A DNA stretch of 64,000 bases, taken from Sporosarcina ureae (GTDB lineage Bacteria > Bacillota > Bacilli > Bacillales_A > Planococcaceae). Location: NCBI RefSeq assembly GCF_002109325.1, contig NZ_CP015348.1, forward strand, positions 1,646,501 to 1,710,500, given 5' to 3'. The position numbers and the translations under genes were made by a program. Shown piece after piece: positions 1 through 12,837 of the stretch. The notes under the pieces are model-generated. The model made no database searches and was not told where the DNA came from. It saw only the letters and a list, made by a program, of their open reading frames with translations. How positions within the stretch are numbered: the first letter of the stretch is position 1; every line of letters begins with the position of its first letter.

Positions 1-63
1 TGACTGATCGATCATTCTGTGATCGTAAGCTTTCAATCTAATACGAATCTTTTGTTTTGCCAT
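1..63 (-). CDS. rpsJ: 30S ribosomal protein S10, N-terminal part (cut by window edge)
   Basis: The first 21 codons are visible, starting ATG at 61-63 and running off the left edge. The peptide begins MAKQKIRIRLKAYDHRMID, which is the conserved start of S10 (also transcription factor NusE). A strong Shine-Dalgarno (GGGAGG complement, about 71-76) lies 7 bases upstream. S10 is the first gene of the large S10-spc-alpha ribosomal cluster, which in Bacillales follows tuf as here. A terminator after tuf and a promoter at 194-222 show it is transcribed separately from tuf. Confidence 0.93.
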   Translation of the reverse strand, partial: MAKQKIRIRLKAYDHRMIDQS

Positions 64-193
64 TATTTTCCCTCCCTTTTCGCCTATTCTCTAGACAATT
101 CTCCACGAAAATTTTCCTTACACGCGCCATGGCAAAGCGGCCGGGTGTATCGGTAACCTCTCGCTTCATCGCAGTCAAAGACCAACATTCAAC

Positions 194-222
194 ATTATAC
201 ATAATATAAAAGGATTGTGCAA
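194..222 (-). promoter_or_regulatory. Sigma-A promoter of the S10 operon
   Basis: On the minus strand TTGCAC (217-222) and TATAAT (194-199) are 17 bases apart. The rest of the 355-base gap 64-418 holds the tuf terminator at its right end and a roughly 130-base untranslated leader before rpsJ. I see no gene in the gap. Confidence 0.75.
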
Positions 223-388
223 CCCTTTTGAAGAAATTAGTTTAACTTTTAATCCGTTTACTATACTAACAGCTTTCTATACGATTTGCACGTGATTTGA
301 AGGCCACTTTAAGATTTTATTTCACTCTTATTTGCGAAGTTCTTAAAAACACTTTCCAATACACAATACAAATATTTAAAAACAAAAA

Positions 389-409
389 ATCCCGCCTCAA
401 GGGCGGGAT
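389..409 (-). terminator. Rho-independent terminator after tuf
   Basis: Stem CCCGCC (391-396) with GGCGGG (402-407), extended by two A-T pairs, followed on the minus strand by a long T-rich tract (371-388). It lies just after the tuf stop codon and closes the str operon. Confidence 0.9.
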
Positions 410-418
410 CAAAACAAA

Positions 419-1606
<1,188 letters not shown>

Positions 1607-1725
1607 TTTAGAGGTCCTCCCTTAATTTAAAAAAGTTAGTTTTTTTATAATATGGAAGCCGAAAGCGTCCTCTCGACTATCCATATCTTACAAGTATTGT
1701 TTATAGGAAACAAGGATGAACTTTA

Positions 1726-3804
1726 TTATTCACCTTTGTTTTTCTTAATTACTTCTTCTGCAATAGACTTCGGAAGCTCTTCGTAGTGATCGAACACCAT
1801 CGAGAATACTCCGCGTCCTTGCGTGTTTGAACGTAGTGATGTTGCATATCCGAACATTTCAGCAAGTGGAACCATTGCACGAACTACTTGTGCGTTACCA
1901 CGAGCTTCCATACCTTCTACACGGCCACGGCGTGATGTAATATCACCCATGATATCGCCCATGTATTCTTCCGGAATGATAACTTCTACTCTCATTGTTG
2001 GTTCAAGGATTACAGGTTTACATTTTGATGCAGCATTTTTCAAAGCCATTGACGCAGCGATCTTAAATGCCATCTCGTTGGAGTCAACGTCATGGTAAGA
2101 TCCGTCAAACAGGCGTGCTTTGACATCGATTAAAGGATATCCAGCTAAAATACCGTTATCTAATGAATCACGAACTCCCGCTTCAACTGCTGGGATGTAT
2201 TCACGAGGAACAGAACCACCAACAACGTTGTTTACGAATTCGAAGCCTTTACCTTCTTCGTTCGGACCAAATTCGATCCACACGTGACCAAATTGTCCAC
2301 GTCCACCTGATTGGCGTACGAATTTACCTTCGACTTCAGCTGACTCACGGAATGTTTCGCGGTAAGAAACTTGTGGTGCACCCACGTTTGCTTCCACTTT
2401 AAATTCACGGCGTAGACGGTCGACGATAATATCCAAGTGAAGTTCACCCATACCTGCAATGATTACTTCTCCTGTTTCTTGATCTGTATGCGCACGGAAT
2501 GTTGGATCTTCTTCTTGTAACTTACCAAGAGCTTGGCCCATTTTATCCTGGTCCGCTTTTGTTTTAGGTTCGATTGCTACAGAGATAACCGGCTCAGGGA
2601 ATACCATTGATTCAAGAATGATCAATTGCTTCTCATCACATAGTGTATCTCCAGTAGTTGTATCTTTCAAACCAACAGCAGCAGCGATTTCACCCGCGTG
2701 TACTTCAGAAATCTCTTCACGGCTATTTGCGTGCATTTGTAGAATACGTCCTACACGCTCACGCTTGCCTTTTGTAGAGTTTGTTACATAAGAACCTGCT
2801 TGAAGGACACCTGAATAAATACGGAAGAATGTAAGTTTCCCTACATAAGGGTCAGTCATAACTTTAAATGCCAACGCCGAGAATGGTGCTTCATCAGTTG
2901 ATTCACGCACTTCATCTTCTTCTGTTTCAGGGTTGAAGCCCATCATTGGTGGTACATCAAGTGGTGATGGTAAGTAGTCTACTACCGCATCTAGTACTAG
3001 TTGTACACCTTTGTTTTTGAAAGCAGTACCACAAACAACAGGGTAGAACTCAACTGCCAACGTAGCTTTACGAATAGCCGTTGTGATTTCTTCTGTTGTA
3101 AGTTCTTCACCGCCGAGATACTTTTCCATAAGATCTTCATCGAAATCTACAATAGCTTCGATTAGGCTCTCACGGTATTTTTTAGCTAGTTCAAGATGTT
3201 CAGCAGGAATTTCTTCAACTGTAACATCTGTTCCTAGATCATTTGGATACATAGTTGCCTTCATTTCGATTAAGTCGATAATTCCTGAGAAGTTATCTTC
3301 CGCACCGATCGGCAATTGAATAGGGTGTGCATTCGCTTGTAGACGGTCACGTAGTGTTCCGACTGAGTAAAGGAAGTCAGCACCTGTCTTATCCATTTTG
3401 TTTACGAATACGAGACGTGGAACTTTATAGTTTGTCGCCTGGCGCCAAACTGTCTCTGTTTGTGGTTCAACACCTGATTGTGCATCAAGTACCGCTACAG
3501 CTCCATCTAATACACGAAGTGAACGTTCAACTTCAACTGTGAAGTCTACGTGTCCAGGTGTATCGATGATGTTTACGCGGTGACCTTTCCATGCTGCAGT
3601 TGTAGCAGCTGAAGTAATCGTGATTCCACGTTCTTGTTCTTGCTCCATCCAGTCCATTTGTGATGCACCTTCGTGCGTTTCACCAATCTTGTGGATTTTA
3701 CCTGTGTAAAAAAGGATCCGCTCTGTTGTCGTTGTCTTACCAGCGTCAATGTGAGCCATGATACCAATGTTACGAGTATTCTCTAGTGAGAACTCTCTAG
3801 CCAT
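1726..3804 (-). CDS. fusA: Elongation factor G
   Basis: EF-G is the GTPase that drives ribosomal translocation and, with RRF, ribosome recycling. The product has 692 residues, the usual length. G1 is AHIDAGKT at 17-24, G3 DTPGH at 81-85, G4 NKMD at 135-138; domains II-V follow without a break. It lies between rpsG (47-base gap) and tuf in the classical str operon and reads from the rpsL promoter at 5007-5035. Confidence 0.99.
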   Translation of the reverse strand: MAREFSLENTRNIGIMAHIDAGKTTTTERILFYTGKIHKIGETHEGASQMDWMEQEQERGITITSAATTAAWKGHRVNIIDTPGHVDFTVEVERSLRVLDGAVAVLDAQSGVEPQTETVWRQATNYKVPRLVFVNKMDKTGADFLYSVGTLRDRLQANAHPIQLPIGAEDNFSGIIDLIEMKATMYPNDLGTDVTVEEIPAEHLELAKKYRESLIEAIVDFDEDLMEKYLGGEELTTEEITTAIRKATLAVEFYPVVCGTAFKNKGVQLVLDAVVDYLPSPLDVPPMMGFNPETEEDEVRESTDEAPFSALAFKVMTDPYVGKLTFFRIYSGVLQAGSYVTNSTKGKRERVGRILQMHANSREEISEVHAGEIAAAVGLKDTTTGDTLCDEKQLIILESMVFPEPVISVAIEPKTKADQDKMGQALGKLQEEDPTFRAHTDQETGEVIIAGMGELHLDIIVDRLRREFKVEANVGAPQVSYRETFRESAEVEGKFVRQSGGRGQFGHVWIEFGPNEEGKGFEFVNNVVGGSVPREYIPAVEAGVRDSLDNGILAGYPLIDVKARLFDGSYHDVDSNEMAFKIAASMALKNAASKCKPVILEPTMRVEVIIPEEYMGDIMGDITSRRGRVEGMEARGNAQVVRAMVPLAEMFGYATSLRSNTQGRGVFSMVFDHYEELPKSIAEEVIKKNKGE

Positions 3805-3851
3805 TTTGTAATCTCCTTCCGTTTCGGATTACTACTGTTGTTTATCCGACC

Positions 3852-4322
3852 TTACCAGCGATAGTGAGCGAATGCTCTGTTGGCTTCAGCCATTTTATGC
3901 ATTTCTTCACGGCGTTTAACAGAAGCACCAGTGTTGTTTGATGCATCAAGAATTTCGTTCGCTAGGCGTTCTTCCATTGTCTTTTCTCCACGTGTACGTG
4001 AATAGTTTACAAGGTAACGAAGACCTAAAGTTGAACGACGCTCAGGGCGCACTTCAACCGGCACTTGATAGTTAGCTCCACCAACACGACGAGCACGAAC
4101 TTCAAGAACTGGCATTACATTGTTTAAAGCTGCTTCGAATACTTCGATTGGCTCTTGTCCAGAACGTTCTTTAACAATTTCGAACGCTCCATAAAGAATC
4201 TTTTGAGAAGTACCTTTTTTACCGTCTACCATCATTTTGTTGATAAGGCGGCTTACAAGCTTGGAATTATAAATCGGATCAGGTAGTACATCACGTTTTG
4301 TTACAGGACCTTTACGAGGCAT
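3852..4322 (-). CDS. rpsG: 30S ribosomal protein S7
   Basis: S7 nucleates assembly of the 3' domain of 16S rRNA and lies near the E-site tRNA. The product has 156 residues, the bacterial norm, with the expected N-terminus [16 protein letters not shown] and C-terminus ending AHYRW. It is 35 bases after rpsL and 47 before fusA, so it is part of the str operon. Nothing is unusual. Confidence 0.98.
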   Translation of the reverse strand: MPRKGPVTKRDVLPDPIYNSKLVSRLINKMMVDGKKGTSQKILYGAFEIVKERSGQEPIEVFEAALNNVMPVLEVRARRVGGANYQVPVEVRPERRSTLGLRYLVNYSRTRGEKTMEERLANEILDASNNTGASVKRREEMHKMAEANRAFAHYRW

Positions 4323-4357
4323 AATTAGTTCCTCCTTTCAATATCGTTAGTTTTGTA

Positions 4358-4777
4358 TTACTTCTTAACTTTAGGCTTTTTAGCTCCATACATTGAACGG
4401 CTTTGCATACGGCCAGTAACTCCAGCTGTATCAAGTGCCCCACGTACGATATGGTAACGAACACCCGGTAAGTCTTTTACGCGTCCTCCGCGGATTAGTA
4501 CCACACTGTGTTCTTGCAAGTTGTGGCCTTCACCTGGAATATATGCGTTTACTTCCAATGTATTAGTTAAACGAACACGAGCATACTTACGAAGTGCCGA
4601 GTTCGGTTTCTTAGGAGTCATAGTACCAACACGTGTACAAACACCTCTTTTTTGTGGTGAGTTCACGTTTGTCATTGACTTTTTAAAGCTGTTATAGCTT
4701 TTTCCTAGAGCCGGTGACTTAGAATTCTCCGTCTTCGACTTACGAGGTTTACGGACTAATTGATTAATTGTAGGCAT
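4358..4777 (-). CDS. rpsL: 30S ribosomal protein S12
   Basis: S12 contributes to decoding fidelity in the 30S A site. I start it at the ATG 4775-4777, giving 139 residues beginning [12 protein letters not shown]. An AAGGAGGAA site (about 4786-4794) lies 8 bases upstream, and this start matches the family. The reading frame stays open 31 codons further upstream, but that part overlaps leader hairpins and is not S12-like. Conserved [15 protein letters not shown] and [10 protein letters not shown] segments are present. First gene of the str operon, with its own promoter. Confidence 0.98.
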   Translation of the reverse strand: MPTINQLVRKPRKSKTENSKSPALGKSYNSFKKSMTNVNSPQKRGVCTRVGTMTPKKPNSALRKYARVRLTNTLEVNAYIPGEGHNLQEHSVVLIRGGRVKDLPGVRYHIVRGALDTAGVTGRMQSRSMYGAKKPKVKK

Positions 4778-4848
4778 TAGGTTGTTCCTCCTTCCAAGCT
4801 TTTTATAATACCACACACCCAGGTGGTTCATTTTTAAGTAAAAACAAA

Positions 4849-4912
4849 GTTTTTGTGCGTGCACACACAAAAACGGGTGACAGTAACACCAGAGATCTCT
4901 GCTTACTGTTAT
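4849..4912 (-). other. Structured leader of the str operon (two hairpins)
   Basis: Two hairpins lie between the rpsL promoter and start codon. One is GTTTTTGTG/CACAAAAAC (4849-4874). The other pairs ACAGTAA (4880-4886) with TTACTGT (4903-4909) around an inner AGAGATCTCT. Leader length is about 225 bases, long for a simple leader. Function is not known; a role in autoregulation is inference. Confidence 0.5.
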
Positions 4913-5006
4913 TTTATAATGATGAATTGCTTTACGCCTTGCACTAATTCGAAAGAATATATATTCCTTCCAACAAGTTAACGATCAACAACTATCAACC
5001 TTTTGT

Positions 5007-5035
5007 ATATTATCATCTCTAGAACATCTTGTCAA
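5007..5035 (-). promoter_or_regulatory. Sigma-A promoter of the str operon
   Basis: TTGACA (5030-5035), 17-base spacer, TAATAT (5007-5012) on the minus strand, directly downstream of the rpoC terminator. It uncouples rpsL-rpsG-fusA-tuf from rpoBC. Confidence 0.85.
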
Positions 5036-5048
5036 CAAATTTAAGAAA

Positions 5049-5074
5049 ATAAACGGGAACGATGTCCCGTTTAT
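5049..5074 (-). terminator. Terminator after rpoC
   Basis: An 11-pair stem, AATAAACGGGA-type with TCCCGTTTATT, has a 6-base loop (5059-5064). It starts two or three bases after the rpoC stop codon. The T-rich run on the minus side is ATTTTCTTAA. Confidence 0.85.
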
Positions 5075-5076
5075 TT

Positions 5077-8000
5077 TTATTCAGCTGTAATTGTTTCTTC
5101 TGCTTCATCATGTTGCATTTTGATCTGGCGGTATCTCTGCATTCCAGTACCTGCAGGGACCAATTTCCCGATAATAACGTTTTCCTTCAGACCTAGCAAC
5201 TCATCTGTTTTACCTTTAATGGCTGCATCAGTAAGAACTCTTGTTGTCTCCTGGAACGAAGCGGCTGACAAGAAGGACTCTGTCTCAAGTGAAGCTTTTG
5301 TAATACCAAGAATTACCGGACGTGAAGTAGCTGGAACTTTTCCTGCTAACAACACTTTTGCATTAGCTTCAGAGAATTGGTGAATATCAAGTAACGAACC
5401 TGGAAGAAGATCAGTATCTCCCGCTTCAATTACACGAACTTTACGAAGCATTTGACGAACCATCACTTCAACGTGCTTATCCCCAATTTCTACACCTTGC
5501 ATACGGTAAACTTTTTGAACTTCTTTCAACAGATACTCTTGTACCGTCGAAACGTCCTTTACTACGATCAATTGTTTAGGATCAATAGAACCTTCAGTAA
5601 TAGTTTGTCCACGCTCAACTACATCTCCTACTTCTACACTCAAACGCGCGTTGTATAATGTAGGATATTTACGTGTTTCAACTTCACCTTCAATAGTGAT
5701 CTCTTTCAAACCTTCACGGACTTCATCAATTTCAATAACAGTACCTGCTATTTCAGAAATAACCGCGACACCTTTTGGATTACGAGATTCGAAAATCTCT
5801 TGGATCCGTGGAAGACCTTGTGTAATATCGTCTCCTGCTACTCCACCTGTGTGGAATGTACGCATCGTTAACTGTGTTCCTGGTTCACCGATAGATTGAG
5901 CCGCAATGATTCCTACTGCTTCTCCTACTTCTACCGTTTCTCCAGTAGCTAAGTTGATACCATAACATTTTTTACATACGCCATGTTTTGTATTACACGT
6001 AAACGCCGAACGAATCGTCACTTCTTCGATCCCCGCTTGAATTACTGTATTTGCTATATCTGCAGTAATCAAACCGTTTTTCGCAAGAATAACTTCACCC
6101 GTTTCCGGATGTTTGATTGTCTTCTTCGTATGACGACCTTCAATACGTTCTAACAATGTTTCAATCATTTCATTTCCTTCAGTTAACGCAGTGATTGCCA
6201 GACCACGGTCTGTTCCGCAATCTTCTTCACGAACGATAACATCTTGCGCTACATCTACGAGACGACGTGTCAGGTAACCTGAGTCGGCAGTCTTCAGTGC
6301 TGTATCGGCAAGACCTTTACGCGCACCGTGTGTAGAGATAAAGTATTCGAGTACTGTCAGACCTTCACGGAATGAAGATTTGATCGGAAGTTCGATAATC
6401 CGTCCAGCCGGGTTGGCCATCAGTCCACGCATACCAGCAAGCTGTGTAAAGTTTGACGCGTTACCACGGGCTCCAGAGTCACTCATCATGAAGATTGGGT
6501 TTTCGATATCCAACGAATCCATCAGCTTATTCTGAATAACATCTTTCGCATGACTCCAATAAGAGATAACACGGTCATAACGTTCTTCTTCAGTAATTAA
6601 ACCACGTCGGAACTGTTGAGTGACTTTGTCCACTTTTTCTTGTGCTTCATGAAGGATTTCAGCTTTATTCGGCAAAACTACGATATCAGAAATACCGATT
6701 GTGATTCCTGCACGAGTAGAATATTTAAATCCTAGGTTCTTCATTCTATCCAACATTCTAGATGTTTCTGTAATGTGGAAGCGACGGAAGATTTCCGCGA
6801 TGATTTCCCCAAGAATCGCTTTTTTGAATGGCGTGATCAATTCTGCTTGTTGCAAGTGTTCCTTAACATTTACTGTGCCGTCGATAAAGTACTTGTCAGG
6901 TGTTTCAACTTGTAAGTTCTGATTCGTCGGTTCGTTAATGTACGGGAACGTTTCAGGTAGAATCTCGTTAAAAATAATTTTACCTACTGTTGTTAACAAC
7001 AGCTGACTGTTTTGCTTATCCGTAAACGTCGGATTCTTAATACTTCCAGCTTGAACTGCAATACGAGAATGCAAGTGAACGTGTCCTGTTTGGTACGCGA
7101 TTAACGCTTCATTCGGGTCACTAAACACAGAGCCTTCTCCAGTTGCGTTTTTACGCTCGACTGTTAAGTAGTAGTTTCCAAGAACCATATCCTGTGAAGG
7201 AGTTACAACTGGTTTTCCGTCTTTCGGGTTCAAAATGTTTTGGGCAGCTAACATCAGTAAGCGCGCTTCAGCTTGTGCTTCAGCAGATAAAGGTACGTGA
7301 ACGGCCATTTGGTCACCATCGAAGTCAGCGTTATACGCCGTACAAACGAGTGGATGCAATGTAATAGCGCGTCCTTCGACCAACATCGGTTCGAATGCCT
7401 GGATTCCCAGACGGTGAAGTGTTGGTGCTCGGTTAAGAAGTACCGGATGTTCTTTAATGACGTCTTCCAATACATCCCACACTTCGGAATGAAGACGTTC
7501 AATCTTCCGTTTCGCACTCTTAATATTATGTGCCAAGTTACGTTCCACTAATTCTTTCATAACGAACGGCTTAAATAGCTCGATCGCCATTTCCTTAGGT
7601 AGACCACATTGGTACATTTTCAAGCTAGGACCTACTACGATAACTGAACGACCAGAGTAGTCTACACGTTTACCAAGTAAGTTCTGACGGAAACGTCCTT
7701 GCTTCCCTTTCAGCATATGAGAAAGAGATTTCAACGGGCGGTTACCTGGACCTGTTACAGGTCTTCCGCGACGGCCGTTGTCTACAAGTGCATCTACCGC
7801 TTCTTGAAGCATACGTTTTTCGTTCTGAACGATAATACCAGGTGCCCCTAGATCCAATAGTCGCTTTAGGCGGTTGTTCCGGTTAATAACCCTACGATAC
7901 AAATCATTCAAGTCAGAAGTTGCAAAACGTCCGCCGTCAAGCTGTACCATAGGACGCAATTCAGGAGGGATAACAGGAAGCACTTCCAATACCATCCACT

Positions 8001-8670
8001 CCGGACGATTTCCAGAGTTACGGAATGATTCCACAACTTCCAGACGTCGGATTGCGCGTGTACGACGTTGACCTTGTACTGTTTTTAATTCTTCTTTCAA
8101 TGAATCCGTTTCTTTATCCAAGTCTATCGCACGGAGTAGTTGCTCGATTGCTTCCGCTCCCATTGCTGCCTGGAATTTAGAACCATACTTTTCACGGTAT
8201 AGACGGTATTCTTTCTCCGAAAGCAATTGCTTACGCTCAAGCGGTGTATCAGCTGGTTCGACTACTACGTAAGACGCGAAGTAGATAATCTCTTCCAACG
8301 CACGAGGTGTCATGTCTAGAATCAAGCCCATACGGCTAGGAATTCCTTTGAAATACCAAATATGTGTGACAGGTGCTGCAAGCTCAATGTGACCCATACG
8401 TTCACGACGGACTTTTTGACGCGTTACTTCTACGCCACAACGATCACAAACGACGCCTTTATAGCGAACCCGCTTGTATTTCCCACAGTGACATTCCCAG
8501 TCTTTCGTTGGTCCGAAGATTCTTTCACAGAATAATCCGTCCTTCTCTGGCTTTAATGTACGGTAGTTGATAGTTTCAGGTTTTTTCACTTCTCCATATG
8601 ACCAAGAACGAATCTTGTCCGGTGAAGCAAGGCCAATTTTCATATACTCAAAATTATTAACATCGATCAA
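5077..8670 (-). CDS. rpoC: DNA-directed RNA polymerase subunit beta'
   Basis: Largest catalytic subunit of RNA polymerase, 1197 residues (B. subtilis about 1199). The Mg-binding active-site motif NADFDGD is at 447-453. The N-terminal zinc ribbon ([20 protein letters not shown] region) and the trigger-loop/bridge region ([15 protein letters not shown]) are present. I use the TTG start at 8668-8670, which aligns with the Bacillus start (M-x-DVNNFEY) and has an AAAGGGAGG site upstream. The gap to rpoB is 420 bases and carries two long hairpin repeats, see findings. Confidence 0.98.
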   Translation of the reverse strand: MIDVNNFEYMKIGLASPDKIRSWSYGEVKKPETINYRTLKPEKDGLFCERIFGPTKDWECHCGKYKRVRYKGVVCDRCGVEVTRQKVRRERMGHIELAAPVTHIWYFKGIPSRMGLILDMTPRALEEIIYFASYVVVEPADTPLERKQLLSEKEYRLYREKYGSKFQAAMGAEAIEQLLRAIDLDKETDSLKEELKTVQGQRRTRAIRRLEVVESFRNSGNRPEWMVLEVLPVIPPELRPMVQLDGGRFATSDLNDLYRRVINRNNRLKRLLDLGAPGIIVQNEKRMLQEAVDALVDNGRRGRPVTGPGNRPLKSLSHMLKGKQGRFRQNLLGKRVDYSGRSVIVVGPSLKMYQCGLPKEMAIELFKPFVMKELVERNLAHNIKSAKRKIERLHSEVWDVLEDVIKEHPVLLNRAPTLHRLGIQAFEPMLVEGRAITLHPLVCTAYNADFDGDQMAVHVPLSAEAQAEARLLMLAAQNILNPKDGKPVVTPSQDMVLGNYYLTVERKNATGEGSVFSDPNEALIAYQTGHVHLHSRIAVQAGSIKNPTFTDKQNSQLLLTTVGKIIFNEILPETFPYINEPTNQNLQVETPDKYFIDGTVNVKEHLQQAELITPFKKAILGEIIAEIFRRFHITETSRMLDRMKNLGFKYSTRAGITIGISDIVVLPNKAEILHEAQEKVDKVTQQFRRGLITEEERYDRVISYWSHAKDVIQNKLMDSLDIENPIFMMSDSGARGNASNFTQLAGMRGLMANPAGRIIELPIKSSFREGLTVLEYFISTHGARKGLADTALKTADSGYLTRRLVDVAQDVIVREEDCGTDRGLAITALTEGNEMIETLLERIEGRHTKKTIKHPETGEVILAKNGLITADIANTVIQAGIEEVTIRSAFTCNTKHGVCKKCYGINLATGETVEVGEAVGIIAAQSIGEPGTQLTMRTFHTGGVAGDDITQGLPRIQEIFESRNPKGVAVISEIAGTVIEIDEVREGLKEITIEGEVETRKYPTLYNARLSVEVGDVVERGQTITEGSIDPKQLIVVKDVSTVQEYLLKEVQKVYRMQGVEIGDKHVEVMVRQMLRKVRVIEAGDTDLLPGSLLDIHQFSEANAKVLLAGKVPATSRPVILGITKASLETESFLSAASFQETTRVLTDAAIKGKTDELLGLKENVIIGKLVPAGTGMQRYRQIKMQHDEAEETITAE

Positions 8671-8767
8671 GGAGCCAACCTCCCTTTAGTCTAATCGCCA
8701 TAATGGCTTATCAGGCAATTTAACTTGTAGTAGTGCATTCACGTAAGTTGTTCTTCTTACTGAATAG

Positions 8768-8800
8768 AATAGAAGAGGGTGCTCGAAGCCCTCTTCTATT
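8768..8800. other. Perfect 12-bp hairpin between rpoB and rpoC
   Basis: AATAGAAGAGGG (8768-8779) pairs with CCCTCTTCTATT (8789-8800) around a 9-base loop. The T-rich run follows it on the plus strand, not on the rpoB-rpoC minus strand. It therefore does not look like a strong terminator for rpoB. It could be a processing site or partial attenuator; that is inference. Confidence 0.6.
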
Positions 8801-8833
8801 TGGTTGTGTTTGTTTTATTTATCTTTCAGATCG

Positions 8834-8954
8834 CTTTTCGCTTTAGTGACATCTAGCTGCAAGCGCCAGCCTCTCGGGTCGTTTCAGGATATCTTCGAAA
8901 GGAAAGTGACCCTTTCGCTGCTACCCTTCCAACGCCTGTCGAGGCTAAACGGCG
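8834..8954 (-). repeat. Hairpin repeat family 1 (HP1), rpoB-side copy 2
   Basis: One of two adjacent units of about 121-122 bases in the rpoB-rpoC gap. Read on the minus strand the ends form AGCGCC...GGCGCT and AGCCTC...GAGGCT stems. Inside is a CGTT/AACG pairing and a terminal CGAAAGG/CCTTTCG arm. It is nearly identical to the next unit and shares its outer parts with the three units after metH. Confidence 0.85.
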
Positions 8955-9076
8955 CTTTTCGCTTTTAATGACATCCAGCTGCAAGCGCCAGCCTCTCGGG
9001 TCGTTTCAGGATACCTTCGAAAGGAAAGTGACCCTTTCGCTGCTACCCTTCCAACGCCTGTCGAGGCTAAACGGCG
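8955..9076 (-). repeat. Hairpin repeat family 1 (HP1), rpoB-side copy 1
   Basis: Second unit of the pair, separated by about 14 bases from the rpoB stop codon (9091-9093). It differs from its neighbour by a few substitutions and one indel. The CTTTTCGCTTT junction sequence recurs at both unit ends and beside rpoB, as expected for tandem duplication in place. Orientation relative to the upstream gene is the same as for the metH copies. Confidence 0.85.
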
Positions 9077-9090
9077 CTTTTCGCTTTTGT

Positions 9091-12000
9091 TTAGGCGATT
9101 GGCTGATCTTCTTTCATCAAGTTCAATGCATCAGTTGGTTGCAAGTCTTCTTCATCGTCAAGATCACGAAGCTCAATTTCCTCAAAGTCTTCCGTCAACA
9201 TTTTTACGTCTAACCCTAAACTCTGAAGTTCTTTGATTAGTACTTTAAATGATTCTGGTACTCCTGGTTGAGGTACGCTATCACCTTTAACAATCGCTTC
9301 GTATGTTTTCACACGACCTACGACGTCATCGGATTTGACCGTTAAGATTTCTTGCAATGTATAAGCGGCACCATATGCTTCTAGTGCCCATACTTCCATT
9401 TCCCCGAAACGCTGTCCACCGAACTGGGCTTTACCGCCAAGTGGTTGCTGCGTAACAAGTGAGTACGGTCCAGTTGAGCGTGCGTGCAACTTGTCATCTA
9501 CCATGTGGGCTAGTTTGATCAAGTACATAACACCAACTGATACGCGATTATCAAACGGCTCACCTGAACGACCATCGTATAGCATGGTTTTACCGTCACG
9601 GTTCATACCCGCTTCTTCCATTGTAGTCCAAACATCTTCCTCGTTTGCACCATCAAATACAGGAGAAGCTGTGTGAATACCTAAACTACGTGCGGCCATA
9701 CCAAGGTGCATCTCAAGAACCTGTCCAATATTCATACGTGATGGAACACCAAGTGGGTTCAACATGACATCGATTGGCGTACCATCTGGAAGAAACGGCA
9801 TTTCCGACTCAGGTAAAATACGGGAAATAACACCCTTGTTACCATGACGTCCTGCCATCTTATCTCCAACAGAGATTTTACGCTTCTGTACAATATACAC
9901 GCGAACTAACTGGTTAACTCCAGGAGATAGCTCATCGCCATCTTCGCGGTTAAAGACTTTAACATCTAATACGATTCCGCCTGCTCCGTGAGGTACACGT
10001 AATGAAGTATCACGTACTTCGCGTGCTTTCTCTCCAAAGATTGCGTGTAGAAGACGTTCTTCCGCAGTCAATTCCGTAACTCCCTTAGGTGTTACCTTAC
10101 CGACTAGGATATCGCCATCACGAACTTCTGCACCAATACGGATAATTCCTCTGTCGTCCAAGTTTCGCAATGCATCTTCTCCGACGTTTGGAATATCACG
10201 TGTGATTTCTTCTGGTCCAAGCTTCGTATCACGTGCTTCTGATTCATATTCTTCAATATGAACAGATGTGAATACATCGTCTTTTACCAGACGCTCACTC
10301 ATGATGATCGCATCCTCGTAGTTATAACCATCCCATGTCATGAATGCTGTTAGAACGTTACGTCCAAGCGCAAGTTCACCTTGTTCCATTGATGGGCCAT
10401 CCGCAAGAATATCAAGCGGCTTTACACGGTCGCCGACTTTTACAATCGGACGTTGGTTATAGCAAGTCCCTTGGTTCGAACGAATGAATTTAGATAGACG
10501 ACAAACTACAAGGTCACCCTTGACTTCTTTACCGCCCACTTCTTCAATACGACGAATACGAATTTCCTTTGCTTCTACGTGCTCGATGATACCGTGGTGT
10601 TTAGAAACAACCGCCGCACCTGAATCGCGTGCAGAAATATGCTCCATACCTGTACCAACAAACGGTGCTTCAGGATTTAATAAAGGAACCGCTTGACGTT
10701 GCATGTTCGCACCCATCAACGCACGGTTGGAGTCATCATTTTCTAAGAACGGAATACATGCAGTAGCTGCAGATACAACTTGCTTAGGTGAAACGTCCAT
10801 GTAGTCCATTTGCTCGCGGCGGAATACAGTGTTATCCCCTTGGAAACGACCTACGACACCTTCATTAGTAAATGAACCGTCTTCTTCAAGTAGTGCATTT
10901 GCTTGCGCTACTACATAGTTATCTTCAATATCTGCTGTCAGATAATCGATTTGAGATGTAACGCGACCTGTTTCAGGATCTACTTTACGATAAGGAGTTT
11001 CAATAAAGCCGAATCGATTCACTTTCGCGAATGTAGATAATGAGTTGATCAGTCCAATGTTCGGACCCTCCGGCGTTTCAATTGGACACATACGACCATA
11101 GTGAGAGTAGTGAACGTCACGAACTTCCATCCCTGCGCGCTCACGTGTTAAACCACCAGGTCCCAGTGCAGAAAGACGACGCTTATGCGTCAATTCAGCC
11201 AATGGATTTGTTTGGTCCATGAACTGAGATAGCTGAGAGCTACCGAAAAACTCTTTAATAGATGCAATAACCGGACGGATATTGATCAGTTGTTGAGGTA
11301 CGATAGATTGAGTGTCATTGATGGACATTCTTTCTTTAACCACACGCTCCATACGAGAAAGACCGATACGGAATTGGTTTTGAAGTAATTCACCAACAGA
11401 ACGTAAACGACGGTTACCAAGATGGTCAATATCATCCGTATTTCCCACACCATGTAATAAGTTAAAGAAATAACTGATAGAAGCTACAATATCCGCTGGT
11501 GTAATATTTTTAATAGACTCGTCTACTTCAGCATTGGAAATGACATTGATCACTTGTTTTTCTTCACTTTTAGGCGCGTAGATCTTCAGTGTCTGGATAA
11601 CCATTGGTTCTTCCAAAACAGATCCTACATGTTCAATCGACTCAGTATTTATACCTTGAGATAAGAATGGTAGTAATTTATCCAATGTACGACGGTCGAT
11701 TAGCTGATCTTTTTCCACTAATATTTCTCCAGTTTCCGGATCAACGAGTGTTTCAGCAGCTGTTTGGTTGAACAAACGATTTTGCAAGTGAAGCTTTTTA
11801 TTCATTTTATAACGACCAACATTCGCTAAATCATAGCGTTTCGGATCGAAGAAGCGTGAATACAAAAGACTTCTTGCGCTATCAAGTGTTGGTGGTTCAC
11901 CCGGGCGAAGTCGCTCATAGATTTCAAGCATTGCTTTTTCCGAGGTTTCAGTGTTATCTTTCTCTAATGAATTCCGTAAATATTCATTATCACCGATTAG

Positions 12001-12627
12001 GTCGATAATTTCTTGGTCAGTAGAGAATCCTAGTGCACGCAATAAAACAGTGATTGGCAATTTACGAGTGCGGTCGATACGGACATGCACTACGTCTTTT
12101 GCATCTGTTTCATATTCAAGCCATGCTCCACGGTTCGGAATAACAGTAGCGCCAAATCCACGCTTACCGTTTTTATCCGTCTTATCATTATAGTAAACAC
12201 TCGGTGAACGAACGAGCTGAGAAACGATAACACGCTCCGCTCCATTAATAATGAATGTTCCGTTTTCTGTCATGAGTGGGAAATCTCCCATGAAAACGTC
12301 CTGTTCCTTCACGTCGCCTGTTTCTTGGTTATGAAGACGTACTTTTACACGAAGTGGTGCCGCATATGTCACATCGCGTTCTTTTGATTCGTCTACTGGA
12401 TATTTTGGTTCACCCAGTTTGTAATCAATAAATTCCAAGGACAAGTTACCTGTGAAATCCTGGATAGGAGAAATATCCCGGAACATTTCACGTAACCCTT
12501 CTTCCAAGAACCACTCATAAGACGCCGTTTGAATTTCAATCAAATTCGGCAGATCGAGTACTTCTTTGATTCGCGCGAAACTTCTACGCTGACGATGTTG
12601 ACCATACTGAACTAAATGACCTGTCAA
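9091..12627 (-). CDS. rpoB: DNA-directed RNA polymerase subunit beta
   Basis: Catalytic beta subunit of RNA polymerase, about 1178 residues from the TTG at 12625-12627 ([15 protein letters not shown]). That start matches the TTG start of B. subtilis rpoB. A GTG at 12634-12636 is an alternative, but it overlaps the GAGGGG ribosome site. The rifampicin pocket ([17 protein letters not shown], then [13 protein letters not shown]) looks wild type. The C-terminal [19 protein letters not shown] region is complete, and the tail is shorter than in B. subtilis. A terminator-like hairpin lies upstream at 12691-12733. Confidence 0.98.
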   Translation of the reverse strand: MTGHLVQYGQHRQRRSFARIKEVLDLPNLIEIQTASYEWFLEEGLREMFRDISPIQDFTGNLSLEFIDYKLGEPKYPVDESKERDVTYAAPLRVKVRLHNQETGDVKEQDVFMGDFPLMTENGTFIINGAERVIVSQLVRSPSVYYNDKTDKNGKRGFGATVIPNRGAWLEYETDAKDVVHVRIDRTRKLPITVLLRALGFSTDQEIIDLIGDNEYLRNSLEKDNTETSEKAMLEIYERLRPGEPPTLDSARSLLYSRFFDPKRYDLANVGRYKMNKKLHLQNRLFNQTAAETLVDPETGEILVEKDQLIDRRTLDKLLPFLSQGINTESIEHVGSVLEEPMVIQTLKIYAPKSEEKQVINVISNAEVDESIKNITPADIVASISYFFNLLHGVGNTDDIDHLGNRRLRSVGELLQNQFRIGLSRMERVVKERMSINDTQSIVPQQLINIRPVIASIKEFFGSSQLSQFMDQTNPLAELTHKRRLSALGPGGLTRERAGMEVRDVHYSHYGRMCPIETPEGPNIGLINSLSTFAKVNRFGFIETPYRKVDPETGRVTSQIDYLTADIEDNYVVAQANALLEEDGSFTNEGVVGRFQGDNTVFRREQMDYMDVSPKQVVSAATACIPFLENDDSNRALMGANMQRQAVPLLNPEAPFVGTGMEHISARDSGAAVVSKHHGIIEHVEAKEIRIRRIEEVGGKEVKGDLVVCRLSKFIRSNQGTCYNQRPIVKVGDRVKPLDILADGPSMEQGELALGRNVLTAFMTWDGYNYEDAIIMSERLVKDDVFTSVHIEEYESEARDTKLGPEEITRDIPNVGEDALRNLDDRGIIRIGAEVRDGDILVGKVTPKGVTELTAEERLLHAIFGEKAREVRDTSLRVPHGAGGIVLDVKVFNREDGDELSPGVNQLVRVYIVQKRKISVGDKMAGRHGNKGVISRILPESEMPFLPDGTPIDVMLNPLGVPSRMNIGQVLEMHLGMAARSLGIHTASPVFDGANEEDVWTTMEEAGMNRDGKTMLYDGRSGEPFDNRVSVGVMYLIKLAHMVDDKLHARSTGPYSLVTQQPLGGKAQFGGQRFGEMEVWALEAYGAAYTLQEILTVKSDDVVGRVKTYEAIVKGDSVPQPGVPESFKVLIKELQSLGLDVKMLTEDFEEIELRDLDDEEDLQPTDALNLMKEDQPIA

Positions 12628-12690
12628 CTCATTCACCCCTCATTAAGACAATATTAGTTTTTGCAAAATCAGAAATTCCGCTGTGACTTC

Positions 12691-12733
12691 GAAAAAACAA
12701 AAAGAAAACGAGTTCCGACGAGAGCTCATTTTC
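12691..12733 (-). terminator. Terminator or attenuator between ybxB and rpoB
   Basis: GAAAACGAG (12704-12712) pairs with CTCATTTTC (12725-12733) with one wobble, followed on the minus strand by T-rich 12691-12703. It sits within 60 bases of the rpoB start, with no clear promoter between them. Partial read-through from the rplJL side is therefore likely. This is inference. Confidence 0.7.
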
Positions 12734-12837
12734 GATTTCACAATCTTTATCCAAACATCAATATACCTTTTCCTCTACTACATCACACAAAAGGGCATAC
12801 AGCTGCAATATAAATATTTATGCATTTAATAATGCTA

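Noticed and set aside
1650..1686. Hairpin between fusA and tuf as a terminator
   Set aside because: No T-run follows it on the minus strand and the genes belong to one operon.
4778..4870. 31-codon upstream extension of rpsL
   Set aside because: Not S12-like, covers leader hairpins, and the downstream ATG has an ideal ribosome site.
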